DNA of 64,000 nucleotides from Bacteroides_E sp964528875 (GTDB lineage: Bacteria; Bacteroidota; Bacteroidia; Bacteroidales; Bacteroidaceae): positions 1 through 64,000 of the forward strand of contig CAZGUI010000004.1 of assembly GCA_964528875.1 (NCBI GenBank). The letters run 5' to 3'. The notes below the pieces were generated by a model. The model did not search any database and had not been told where the DNA came from. It worked only from the letters and a program-made list of their open reading frames with translations. Below are positions 26,216 to 35,058 of the stretch, one piece after another. The number at the start of each line of letters is the position of its first letter. The first letter of the stretch is position 1. Both the position numbers and the translations under genes were made by a program.

Positions 26216-26905
26216 TGGATATATAACCTCTCCAACAAATTTCTGTTCTCCTATAATGACCATGGATAGATTTTAATTAAAAATTTCATTGGATTATGAT
26301 ATATAAATCATTAATGTTTTCTATCCAACAAAGAAAAGGAAGAGAACAGAATGATACTGAATAAAAGAGTTTAAAATCAAAAAGAGGATGAATCATATAT
26401 AATGATGCATCCTCTTCTCTTTTTATAAATAAGAAGCCGCATTGAGGGTGTGATAAAACTCCGAATGACAAGATTTGAGTGCCCACCTCTCTTTGTAATC
26501 CACCTCGTTAGTAAACTAACTACCCCGAAGGGCTATGGCCCGCCATCGAAAAATGAAGCATGTCTCGGTATTTTAAAATTATTGATGAGTTTCCCGATCC
26601 TTACCAATGCGGCTAATACCTTTTTCAATGAACTCTCTATAACAAATATAACTACTTTCATTCAATAAACAAATAATTATAGCATATTATTTCATTTATT
26701 TTTATCAGACAAAACAGGTTTCACTTCAGCCTCCAATAACACTTTGAGTACTACTTCATTGTATTCATTATTTTTTTCTGTTGAAATAAGACAATGAAAA
26801 AACGGTTTAACTCAAAAGAGCCTCAAAGCATAACAAATCTCTTAACACACATTGAGAAACATTCAACTTAAACATCAATGAAAGAATAAAAATCAGATGC
26901 AACAT
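26216..26905. other. 690-bp intergenic region with GC-richer structured segment
   Basis: Holds the terminator at 26382-26425 and, at about 26430-26665, a segment richer in G+C than its surroundings with several inverted repeats (GTTAGTAAACTAAC; GGGCTATGGCCC). Short frames on both strands cross it without family resemblance. It looks like a decayed repeat or structured RNA rather than a gene. The stretch 26665-26905 is plain AT-rich DNA. Confidence 0.5.
26382..26425 (+). terminator. Terminator of the L,D-transpeptidase operon
   Basis: Long stem AAGAGGATG / CATCCTCTT extended inside by ATCAT / ATGAT, followed by CTCTTTTTAT. Confidence 0.85.
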
Positions 26906-28516
26906 CTACTTTTTATACACAAAATTTAAGTCTAATGAGGTTTCTTTAGACTTCACATCAAACTGATAGAACAGCCTAAAATTCTTTAATACCTCCGAAT
27001 AGTATAAAACAACTGAAGGCAATATAAAACCACTATAGTGATTTGGTTTATCTAATAGCAGATCAAAATCCATATAGCCACTCAGTTGATAGTCTGATTT
27101 TAAGTGTAAGTTTTCAAATTCTTCAGTAAATACCTTTAAAGTATCAGAAGTTTCAATAAAACTGATATAGTTAACCAAACTATGCATTTGAGTTGAAATT
27201 AAAAGATTGTTTTGGTAAACAATAGCATAATCATAATCGATGCCACTGGTTATATCACCTGTGAATTGATTTAATATTTGATTGATAGGCAAAGAATAAA
27301 TAGTATATGCTTCACCATGAATCCATTTTAATCTTCTAGGTGGCATTTGTTTATCGTCACGTTTTGCCTTAAAATAGAAATCTATCAGTTTTTGTTTAGC
27401 TGTTAAGGGTTCTTTCAAAGGAAAAATCATTAGTGTATGGCAAGAATCTGCTTGTATGGAGTCTTTAAATTGTATTCCCGTTAAATTATCCGTTATTTGT
27501 TGTGCTAAAAACTCCTGAAGAATCAACGTGTTTACTTTACTTTGACTAACATTCATTGAATCTGTGGCAACATCAGATTTAAAATAATAATCAAAAACAG
27601 CCTGAATGTTACTTACAGACCAATGTGACAAATAGCAGGTAGTTGATGGGATTTGTGGTATTTTTGATACAGAGGTTTTCTCTTGAAGTGCCAAAACATG
27701 ATTTAAAGATTGTACTATAGAATCGGATGTTTCAGACACACCTTTACAGAAAACTCCCTGAGATTTCATCTGAAAATCAAATGCCACCCAATCACAAATG
27801 TTTCTTGCAAGAGTAAATTTCTTTCCATAAACAACACTATCTAGTTTTAAATAAAGATTAGATTTATGCTTAACTGTTTCTATGCAATTAGAATAAAATG
27901 AAGGATTTGTCAATATAGAGGTTTCGTCAAGGTATGTATCAATAACCTTCTCAATTAACTTTTTCTGAAAACTAACAGCAAAATACCTGGGTGTTAAATA
28001 AAAAGCTAAAAAATCACCGGAATCCAAAGTATAAATTCTTATTTCTTCCCCTCTATACATAAACAGCTTATAAGGAAAAGATTCTTCCACATTACGCTTT
28101 AAGTATTTTTGTAAAGCATTGTATCCTTTTCTGCTTAGCTTAGAGAAAAACACTTGATCTAAATGGGTGTACGGAGCGTGAAAGCTGATTAATACTTCGT
28201 TTGATTGATTTACTTTATTATCTAGTTTTGATGTAAAAGGTGTGAAATGTTGCAATGTCAAGTTGAGTAATTTTGAGTCAAAAACAGAATTACTCAACTT
28301 GTCTTTTATATTATTACTCAGTAGGTGAGCACAAACATCATCATATTCTTCGGTTACAAGAACAGCTTTGGTATCATTAGGAATTAATGTATAAATATTA
28401 AATTCTCTATCGTGCTCAGCATCAGAAATACCAAAGTAAAAAAAGCAGGCTAATAGTATAGCTAGAAGAAAAAAAGTAGCTAGAAGTATTTTCTTAAAGT
28501 TTGTTTTAGCTTTCAT
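26906..28516 (-). CDS. Membrane-anchored DUF3352-like conserved protein
   Basis: 536 residues. One N-terminal TM (about 9-31) anchors a large extracytoplasmic part. Pairs of similar beta-alpha segments (F-L-A-F-Y-L-T-P-R-Y-F-A-V-S-F, later Y-A-I-V-Y-Q-N-N-L-L-I-S) suggest a duplicated fold like that of DUF3352 proteins, but I cannot confirm the family. No catalytic motif is visible. Last gene of the minus-strand run lipoprotein - murB - hydrolase - this gene (68-bp gap to the hydrolase). Function unknown. Confidence 0.7.
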   Translation of the reverse strand: MKAKTNFKKILLATFFLLAILLACFFYFGISDAEHDREFNIYTLIPNDTKAVLVTEEYDDVCAHLLSNNIKDKLSNSVFDSKLLNLTLQHFTPFTSKLDNKVNQSNEVLISFHAPYTHLDQVFFSKLSRKGYNALQKYLKRNVEESFPYKLFMYRGEEIRIYTLDSGDFLAFYLTPRYFAVSFQKKLIEKVIDTYLDETSILTNPSFYSNCIETVKHKSNLYLKLDSVVYGKKFTLARNICDWVAFDFQMKSQGVFCKGVSETSDSIVQSLNHVLALQEKTSVSKIPQIPSTTCYLSHWSVSNIQAVFDYYFKSDVATDSMNVSQSKVNTLILQEFLAQQITDNLTGIQFKDSIQADSCHTLMIFPLKEPLTAKQKLIDFYFKAKRDDKQMPPRRLKWIHGEAYTIYSLPINQILNQFTGDITSGIDYDYAIVYQNNLLISTQMHSLVNYISFIETSDTLKVFTEEFENLHLKSDYQLSGYMDFDLLLDKPNHYSGFILPSVVLYYSEVLKNFRLFYQFDVKSKETSLDLNFVYKK

Positions 28517-28584
28517 TATTTTTGATTAAAAAATAAAATGGATAGAAATTAGTAAATTAAAAGGACACAAACAAAACTTAGGCA

Positions 28585-29337
28585 TTAAATCTCTAAGTCA
28601 TCATACGCAAAGAACACGCCATTAGGTAGCTGCTTCTCCATTTCAGCATGAAGTCCTATGTTATGACTCATATGTATTAAGTAGGTCTCTTGTGCCTGAA
28701 TGCGATGAGCAAAGCTTAATGCTTCATCTAAAGATTGATGTGTAGGGTGTTTCTGCACCCTTAGCGCATTAACTATTAACACATTTACGTTTTTCAATAC
28801 ATTATAAGTTTCATTTGGCACAGTAAGCATATCAGTTATATATGCTACATCATTTAATCTATAGCCTAGAATAGGAAGCTTTCCATGCATTACACGTATA
28901 GGTGTTATTTCAATGTCCCCAATAGAAAAAGAGTCATTTACTGCAATCTCACTCAAATGAATACGGGGAACACCCTCATACTTACTTTCAGCAAAACAAT
29001 AAGGTATCCTATTGCGAATTCTATTAGATACCACATCCTCAGCATAAACTTCTACATCTCCAAAAACAGAATAAGATCGTAAGTCATCTAATCCGCCAAC
29101 ATGATCATAGTGTTCATGTGTTATTAAAACACCATCTAATTTTCGAAATGGGATTTTTAGCATCTGTTGTCTAAAATCAGGACCACAATCAATTAATATT
29201 GAAGTGCTATCTGTATAAAAAAGAGCAGATGTTCTTAAGCGCTGATCTCTAGTGTCTGATGATGAGCACACTGGACACTCACATCCAATTTGAGGGACAC
29301 CGGTAGATGTACCTGTTCCCAAAAAACGTACGTTCAT
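28585..29337 (-). CDS. PhnP-like metallo-beta-lactamase-fold hydrolase
   Basis: 250 residues. The metal site is THEHYDHVGG (about 74-83), with further ligands in VMHG and YITD and the C-terminal IHMSHN. The N-terminal GCECPVCSS Cys cluster matches the extra zinc site of PhnP (phosphoribosyl cyclic phosphodiesterase). No phn genes are near, so the substrate is probably another cyclic phosphate or ester. Cytoplasmic. It starts one base after the murB stop, so it is translationally linked to murB, an arrangement without an obvious biochemical reason. Confidence 0.88.
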   Translation of the reverse strand: MNVRFLGTGTSTGVPQIGCECPVCSSSDTRDQRLRTSALFYTDSTSILIDCGPDFRQQMLKIPFRKLDGVLITHEHYDHVGGLDDLRSYSVFGDVEVYAEDVVSNRIRNRIPYCFAESKYEGVPRIHLSEIAVNDSFSIGDIEITPIRVMHGKLPILGYRLNDVAYITDMLTVPNETYNVLKNVNVLIVNALRVQKHPTHQSLDEALSFAHRIQAQETYLIHMSHNIGLHAEMEKQLPNGVFFAYDDLEI

Positions 29338-29338
29338 A

Positions 29339-30349
29339 CTATAATTGTCCTATGTAATTAACCTCAGGATAAAGCATAACTGCAAAATTTTCTTTAACTG
29401 ACTCTTGAATAGATCGAGCTAAATGATATACTTCAGAACCTGTTGCTCCCCCATAGTTGATTAACACCAATGCTTGTTTAGGATAAACTCCAACATTTCC
29501 TATCCGTTTTCCTTTCCATCCACATTGATCAATCATCCATGCTGCCGGAATTTTATATTGATTATTGGGTAATTTATAAAAAGGCACATTAGGGTATTTT
29601 GCTTGAAGATTCATAAAAAAGCCTTCATCTACTACAGGATTCATAAAGAAACTCCCTCCATTACCTATATCGGATGGATTGGGTAGTTTTTCTTCTCGTA
29701 TTTTTATGATTACCTCTCTTACTTTTTGCAGTGTTACAGGGGCATCACAAAGTTCCTTGCGCACACTTCCATAATCTAAATGATATTGTTCTTTTTTACT
29801 TAAAATTAGGTTTACATAAGTAATAAAAGTACTCTTATTCTCTTGTTTCTTAAATCGACTCATGCGATAAGAATAATCGCACGCTGCAACAGGAACTATT
29901 TCTTTCTTTCCTTCACTAGTAACTGTTTCAACCGACTCAATGAAATCTTTTATTTCAACTCCGTAAGCTCCAATATTTTGTACTGCAGCTGCACCCACTT
30001 CACCGGGTATCAAAGAGAGGTTTTCTGTGCCATACCATTTTTCTTCTACACAATATGCCACAAATTCATCCCAGTTCTCACCAGCACCAACCTTAACCCA
30101 TACTGCATCTACTGATTCCTTGGTTACTTCTACTCCACGTATTGCTGAGTGTAAAATAAGTCCATCATAATCTGTCAAAAAAAGAAGGTTGCTACCTTCT
30201 CCTATATGTAAAAACGGGGTTTTAAGTCTTCCTTCTGAGATGAACTGAATTAATTCACCTTCACTATTATATTCTATAAAATGTTTCGCTTTAACATCAA
30301 TACCAAACGTATTGTGTTTCAACAAAGAATAATTTTCTTTTTCTATCAT
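29339..30349 (-). CDS. murB: UDP-N-acetylenolpyruvoylglucosamine reductase
   Basis: 336 residues; reduces UDP-GlcNAc-enolpyruvate to UDP-MurNAc with NADPH and FAD in peptidoglycan synthesis. Type I enzyme: FAD-binding N-terminus with GEGSNLLF and LIPGEVGAAAVQNIGAYGVE; YRMSRFK gives the substrate-binding Tyr-Arg; GNGGSFFMNP gives the catalytic Ser; the C-terminal PEVNYIG gives the catalytic Glu. Length and motifs are complete. It follows the lipoprotein gene by 18 bp and precedes the PhnP-like gene by one base. Confidence 0.95.
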   Translation of the reverse strand: MIEKENYSLLKHNTFGIDVKAKHFIEYNSEGELIQFISEGRLKTPFLHIGEGSNLLFLTDYDGLILHSAIRGVEVTKESVDAVWVKVGAGENWDEFVAYCVEEKWYGTENLSLIPGEVGAAAVQNIGAYGVEIKDFIESVETVTSEGKKEIVPVAACDYSYRMSRFKKQENKSTFITYVNLILSKKEQYHLDYGSVRKELCDAPVTLQKVREVIIKIREEKLPNPSDIGNGGSFFMNPVVDEGFFMNLQAKYPNVPFYKLPNNQYKIPAAWMIDQCGWKGKRIGNVGVYPKQALVLINYGGATGSEVYHLARSIQESVKENFAVMLYPEVNYIGQL

Positions 30350-30367
30350 TCTTCACTTTTTTATTTT

Positions 30368-31237
30368 TTAGATACTTGTATCTTCAAATTTAAATAATTT
30401 CCATTTGCCTTTTTCTTTTACAAAAGAGAGTGCATTAAAAAAGCCATTCCCTATTCCTCTAAACACTATAATTTTCTGAGAGGAGAGATCTTGACTATTT
30501 TGTCCATAATTAATATTAAATAGTTTATCCTTGGGCATGGGTGGCTGAAAAGCAAACCATTGACCTGTTTCTAATTGTGTTTCTAAAATAGAGAAATCAT
30601 CATCCGGATCTATTGTAGTAAATAATAATGGTGTTTTTATGCGTTCAGCTTGAAAAACGCTATCTCTGGAAAACTGAGTATAGAAATCAAAGAAGTCTTC
30701 CTCTTTGCTCTTCTCCATTTCTCTTAAATTAATTGCTTCTAAAAACCACAATTCATTAATTCTCTCAAAGTAATATTTCTTTACCTTCTGTTCATTTAAT
30801 AAATACCACTCTAACTGTACAGATTTAGAAGAGAGACTGTCAATACTATCCATTGCTTCTTCTGTATCAAACAATAAAGTGTAATAGTAGTTGTTTATAA
30901 ATAAGCTGTCGTGTACCCACTCTTCTTCTTTAATGCGAACCACACCATCACCATCATAATAGGGTAAAGGGAAAATGATTCTTTTAAGTTGCATTTCAGA
31001 ATTTGAGGCAAAAGAATAGATAAAATCATCGAAGGTTCCGTCCGATTCCTCTACAACAGTATCTCCGATGAGGAATTGATACAATTCTTTTTCTTTCTCT
31101 TTTTCTTTATTTATTGCATTTGTATCTTCTACAACAACAGCAAAATCTGATCGGGTTGAAGAAGAAGATTCACTTTTTCTTCCACAACTCACCATAAAAA
31201 GGGTCAAATATAAAATTATAGGTAAAGACTTTCTCAT
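30368..31237 (-). CDS. DUF4348-like lipoprotein
   Basis: 289 residues with a lipoprotein signal (lipobox M-V-S-C, Cys18), followed by a Ser-rich and Lys/Glu-rich linker to about residue 50. The globular part (about 50-285) matches the general pattern of Bacteroidales DUF4348 proteins (Y-Q-F-L-I-G-D; F-D-D-F-I-Y-S-F; paired F/W-rich strands). It is periplasmic or surface-attached. First gene of the run leading into murB. Function unknown; the family assignment is by recall and pattern, so moderate. Confidence 0.65.
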   Translation of the reverse strand: MRKSLPIILYLTLFMVSCGRKSESSSSTRSDFAVVVEDTNAINKEKEKEKELYQFLIGDTVVEESDGTFDDFIYSFASNSEMQLKRIIFPLPYYDGDGVVRIKEEEWVHDSLFINNYYYTLLFDTEEAMDSIDSLSSKSVQLEWYLLNEQKVKKYYFERINELWFLEAINLREMEKSKEEDFFDFYTQFSRDSVFQAERIKTPLLFTTIDPDDDFSILETQLETGQWFAFQPPMPKDKLFNINYGQNSQDLSSQKIIVFRGIGNGFFNALSFVKEKGKWKLFKFEDTSI

Positions 31238-31488
31238 TTGTACACCAAGATAAGAATTAATTGCTGACTCTTAAATTCTTTCAGAGCAAAACAAGTTTTT
31301 TTCTACTTTTTACCCTTACCAGCATTCTTTTTTACTGATATATTTTAACACTAATATTCATAAACATAAATCTTTTAGGCTTATGAAATGATTGACAACA
31401 AAGTTAAATACTTTTTTGCATCTTAATGCAAGATAGCTGTTGTTTATTCAAAGAAAAAGAGTGTTATTTGTTAGTAAATACAACTGAT

Positions 31489-32307
31489 ATGATTACATTT
31501 TCAAATGCAAAAATAAATATAGGGTTAAATATAATAGGTAAACGACTGGATGGGTATCACAATTTAGAAACTGTGTTCTACCCTATTCCTATTGAAGACC
31601 CTCTGGAGATACATATTAATGACAAGTCCGATTCAACAATTAGTCTTTTTACTTTTGGGAAAAAAATAGATGGAGATATCTCCTCTAATTTAGTGGTAAA
31701 GGCATATGAATTACTTAAAAAAGATTTTGAATTACCTTCGGTTAATGTCTATTTATATAAAAATATCCCTTCGGGAGCCGGATTAGGAGGTGGTTCATCC
31801 AATGCTTCTTTTGCCATTAAATTATTAAATAAAAAGTTTAATTTGAATCTTTCCAATCAACAAATGGAGGATTATGCAAAACAATTAGGAGCCGATTGTC
31901 CATTCTTTATCCAAAATAAACCGGTCTTTGCCGAAGGTATTGGCGAGCTTTTTACTCCTATACCTTTAGATTTAAGAGGGTATAAGCTTGTTCTTATTAA
32001 ACCTCAGCTATTTGTTTCAACCCAAGAGGCTTTTCAGGGAATTCAACCTCATCAAGCAGAAAACTTACTTTTAGATTGTATAAAACTACCCATACATAAG
32101 TGGAAAGATTATATATTCAATGATTTTGAACGTCCGTTATTCAAATCCCACCCTGAACTAAAAGAGATAAAAACTTTTTTATATGATTCGGGAGCTATTT
32201 ATGCCTCAGTGAGTGGTTCCGGACCATCTATTTATGGAATATTCAAAGCACAAGACTCTCTTCCTGATCTATCTGCCTTTGAAGAGTTTTACATCTGTGA
32301 CTTATAA
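31489..32307 (+). CDS. ispE: 4-diphosphocytidyl-2-C-methyl-D-erythritol kinase
   Basis: GHMP-family kinase of the MEP isoprenoid pathway; phosphorylates CDP-methylerythritol. Start set at the ATG 31489 (MITFSNAKINIGLNIIGKR), which matches the family; the frame extends 21 residues further upstream (to 31426) with no resemblance to it. 272 residues, normal length. Motifs: NAKINIGL (Lys), DGYHNLETVF and the ATP loop PSGAGLGGGSSNASF; the C-terminal VSGSGPSIYGIF is motif 3. Monocistronic; divergent from the DUF4348-like/murB run with about 250 bp between. Confidence 0.95.
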   Translation: MITFSNAKINIGLNIIGKRLDGYHNLETVFYPIPIEDPLEIHINDKSDSTISLFTFGKKIDGDISSNLVVKAYELLKKDFELPSVNVYLYKNIPSGAGLGGGSSNASFAIKLLNKKFNLNLSNQQMEDYAKQLGADCPFFIQNKPVFAEGIGELFTPIPLDLRGYKLVLIKPQLFVSTQEAFQGIQPHQAENLLLDCIKLPIHKWKDYIFNDFERPLFKSHPELKEIKTFLYDSGAIYASVSGSGPSIYGIFKAQDSLPDLSAFEEFYICDL

Positions 32308-32320
32308 CAGCTATAAATGA

Positions 32321-32355
32321 AAACGGTACCTCGATTTTGCATCGAAGCACCGTTT
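32321..32355. terminator. Hairpin between ispE and galE
   Basis: Inverted repeat AAACGGT / ACCGTTT with inner TCGA / TCGA. T-rich only on the minus-strand side (ACCGTTTTC), so it may terminate galE or act in both directions. Confidence 0.55.
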
Positions 32356-32509
32356 AACACAAACACAAAATAAAACACGACAAAACTACTATGTAGTTAA
32401 AGTTAGAACAGAATGATAGATTTATGTTCTACTTATTTGCTTTAACTACAACTACTAAACGTTAGTCTTTTCTATTTTGTTCAATAAAACTTATTTTTTA
32501 ACTATTCTT

Positions 32510-33544
32510 TTATTGTATTCCTCTTTCTCTCAATTTAAGCTGCCAATTCCATGCAGAAAGTAGTGTGTCTTCTATTGAAGTTTCTGCTTTCCAACCTAAT
32601 TCTGTGTTGGCAAACTCAGGATCTGCCCATACTTGTTCTATGTCCCCGGCTCTACGTTCAGTGATTTCATAATTCAACTTAACCCCTGTTGCTTTTTCAA
32701 AGGCAGCAATCAGTTCTAAAACAGATAGCCCATTCCCTGTGCCTATATTAAACACCTCAACTTCTTTCTTCTGCTTATCATTTAATATTCTGTCAATAGC
32801 TACAACATGTGCTTGAGCTAAATCCACAACATTAATAAAGTCTCTTATACACGATCCGTCAGGAGTATTATAATCGTCACCGAATACACTGAGTTTCTCA
32901 CGAAGACCTATTGCTGTTTGAGTTATATAAGGAATTAGGTTTTGAGGTACTCCTAAAGGTAATTCTCCAATTAAAGCAGATGGATGAGCACCAATAGGGT
33001 TAAAATAACGAAGTAAGATAGATTTAATAGGTGCTCCTGACTTCACTGTATCTTGAATAATTTCCTCATTAATCTGTTTTGTGTTTCCATAAGGAGACTC
33101 TGCCACTTTAATAGGTGCTTTTTCTGTTACAGGTAACACATCGGGTTGCCCATACACTGTACAAGAAGATGAGAAAACAATTCCTTCCACATTATATTTA
33201 GGCATTAATTCTAATAAATTAATTAATGACACTAAGTTGTTTCTATAATATAATAAGGGTTTTTGAACAGACTCTCCTACTGCTTTGCTTGCTGCAAAAT
33301 GAATGATGGCTTTAATATCATTGTGTTTTTGAAAAAGAGCTTCTAAACCATCGTAGTCAAGGCAATCTAATTTTTCAAAAATAGGACGAATGCCTGATAC
33401 TTTCTCTATGTTATCTACTACATCAGCTCCGGAATTAGATAGATTATCTATAATAACCACCTCATATCCATTGTTTTGAAGTTCAACAACAGTATGAGAG
33501 CCAATGTAACCTGTTCCACCTGTTACTAAAATTTTTTGTTTCAT
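32510..33544 (-). CDS. galE: UDP-glucose 4-epimerase
   Basis: NAD-dependent SDR enzyme interconverting UDP-glucose and UDP-galactose. From the ATG at 33544 (MKQKILVTGGTGYIGSH) it is 344 residues, the usual length. GTGYIGSH binds NAD; SSSCTVYG and the SPYGNTK Tyr-x-x-x-Lys are catalytic. In-frame ATGs at 33574 and 33556 exist. A -7 box at 33576-33583 puts transcription start near 33569, which rules out 33574. Monocistronic. Palindrome array C lies upstream, about 230 bp from the start. Confidence 0.95.
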   Translation of the reverse strand: MKQKILVTGGTGYIGSHTVVELQNNGYEVVIIDNLSNSGADVVDNIEKVSGIRPIFEKLDCLDYDGLEALFQKHNDIKAIIHFAASKAVGESVQKPLLYYRNNLVSLINLLELMPKYNVEGIVFSSSCTVYGQPDVLPVTEKAPIKVAESPYGNTKQINEEIIQDTVKSGAPIKSILLRYFNPIGAHPSALIGELPLGVPQNLIPYITQTAIGLREKLSVFGDDYNTPDGSCIRDFINVVDLAQAHVVAIDRILNDKQKKEVEVFNIGTGNGLSVLELIAAFEKATGVKLNYEITERRAGDIEQVWADPEFANTELGWKAETSIEDTLLSAWNWQLKLRERGIQ

Positions 33545-33575
33545 AATTTCTTGCATTGAATGTATTTCTTGCAAA

Positions 33576-33583
33576 CAAATGTA
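33576..33583 (-). promoter_or_regulatory. -7 element of galE
   Basis: TACATTTG on the minus strand matches TAnnTTTG. No clear TTTG at the -33 position. Confidence 0.45.
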
Positions 33584-33777
33584 GTCAAAAATATTAAACT
33601 TAAATACTTCAAATAGCTCAAAAAGGGTAACGAATCAGTCAGATTACATTTTAGAGAAAGTAAAGAGACTAACTTCAATATGAAATTAGCCTCTTTCTGC
33701 AAAACAACCTGATTTTTTGAACACAAATAATAATAGTAAGTTGAGATTTTTTTTAGAAAAGATATCAGACCCTTTGA

Positions 33778-33859
33778 TCGGTCCTAGACCGAAGGCCTGT
33801 CGGTCTAGGACTGAAGGGTGCTCGGTCTAGGACCGAGCAACGTAGGGTCTAAGACCTAA
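33778..33859. repeat. Palindrome array, copy C (22-bp period)
   Basis: Units at 33778, 33800, 33822 and 33844; identical to copy B over the first 60 bp. Unit 4 is a diverged palindrome containing GGTCTAAGACC. It sits just past the end of the protease-LemA operon (stop at 33940). Confidence 0.92.
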
Positions 33860-33939
33860 ACTGTGTAATTGATAAATGTATAAGAATCAGGCTCTTGTCA
33901 TTCTTCTGTTTTTCCTGTGGTTTTTACTTTATAGAACCT

Positions 33940-35025
33940 CTAATTTTCATTTTCAACCTTTGAAAATTCCGAGAATTCACAGCCGAACTTATCTACCATG
34001 TAATTATCTAATTCATCGGCTTTTTCTGACAATTTAATGATGTGTTGCTGAATCTCTTCACCTAAGTCGTTTGTAATGTCTGCTAAATGAATGCGATAGG
34101 CAATATAAACCTCTCTACCATCTACCCCAAGCTTATAAGGAGAGAACTCGTTGCTAAGTACAAAACGTAATACGGCTTCAATGTTTTTCTTAGGTAAAAG
34201 TACTATGGGAGAAACAGCAAATAAATAATCATGCTGATAAACAAAAAGACGTATCTCTGAACTACCTTTATGAAAACGCCAAACCTCGTTACCGGCTCGT
34301 GCTGAAATGGGATTAATACCCATTTTCTCCAATGCTTCTTCACAAAAATATGAGATAGGAGAAATTTCTCGTTCTTCAAATATTTCCTCAATTAGTTTTT
34401 CTCCACATGAAGGACAATATTCAGTTGGCTCACTTATAAATTCTTCACAGCTACCACATTGAACATTATACGCTGCACGATCAATATCAGCAATATTTTC
34501 CAATAATTGTTTTAAGGTATCTACTTGAATACCAAACCCCATATTGTCAGCATCAGTAAATTTACTCACTGTAATAGCAATTAATTCCCCTGCTTTATTA
34601 AAAATAGGACCTCCTGAATTACCGGGATTAACCGCAGCATCAGTTTGTACATAAAAACGACCATCAATCAGTTGTTTAGGAGCTGAAACAGATCCTTCGG
34701 TCATTGTAAAAGGCATACCAAAAGGATATCCTGCTACATACACCTTATGGCCAATATTTAAGTTTGCACTATCTGATAAAAAAAGAGAAGGTAAATGAGA
34801 AAAATCACCGTCAGCCACAATCAAAGCCAAATCGGTTTCAGGATTAACCAATATTACTTTACCTAAATAAACATTGCGATCCTTATCGTGAATAGCTACA
34901 TTGTGAAACCCTTCAACTACATGATAGTTTGTAACAAACAAATCATAATCTTTCAAATAAAAGCAAGTACCAGAACCTGCTGCATGGGTAACTTTGTATA
35001 CTAAAGAATATATAGATTCATTCAT
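33940..35025 (-). CDS. Cytoplasmic trypsin-like protease with zinc ribbon and YbjN-like domain
   Basis: 361 residues, no signal peptide. Residues 1-175 are an S1C/HtrA-type trypsin fold: His35 in NYHVV, Asp65 in PETDLALI, Ser137 in NPGNSGGPI. Residues 185-212 form a zinc ribbon (C190, C193, C204, C207). Residues about 215-345 (EVWRFHKGS...VSPIVLLP...VYIAYRIHL) resemble the YbjN / secretion-chaperone-like fold. No PDZ domain. This build suggests a regulated intracellular protease whose C-terminal part recruits substrate or partner. Last gene of a nine-gene operon; the gene before it (33-bp gap) also carries a YbjN-like segment. Domain 1 is certain, domain 3 inferred. Confidence 0.85.
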   Translation of the reverse strand: MNESIYSLVYKVTHAAGSGTCFYLKDYDLFVTNYHVVEGFHNVAIHDKDRNVYLGKVILVNPETDLALIVADGDFSHLPSLFLSDSANLNIGHKVYVAGYPFGMPFTMTEGSVSAPKQLIDGRFYVQTDAAVNPGNSGGPIFNKAGELIAITVSKFTDADNMGFGIQVDTLKQLLENIADIDRAAYNVQCGSCEEFISEPTEYCPSCGEKLIEEIFEEREISPISYFCEEALEKMGINPISARAGNEVWRFHKGSSEIRLFVYQHDYLFAVSPIVLLPKKNIEAVLRFVLSNEFSPYKLGVDGREVYIAYRIHLADITNDLGEEIQQHIIKLSEKADELDNYMVDKFGCEFSEFSKVENEN

Positions 35026-35058
35026 AGTTCTATGTTTTTAATTATTGAATAATAGATT

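Larger units (their letters stand above)
33575..33939. other. Intergenic region with array C and the galE promoter half
   Basis: Between the end of the nine-gene operon and galE. Holds the galE -7 box (33576-33583) and palindrome array C (33778-33859). Nothing else recognisable. Confidence 0.6.

Noticed and set aside
26450..26668. 72-codon plus frame in the 26-kb gap
   Set aside because: Begins inside a structured, GC-richer segment without ribosome site, and an equally open frame exists on the other strand; not supported as a gene.
34835..34939. Protease NYHVV/PETDLAL region as an exported DegP
   Set aside because: No signal peptide or membrane anchor in front of the trypsin fold and no PDZ domain, so a classic periplasmic HtrA is not supported for 33940-35025.
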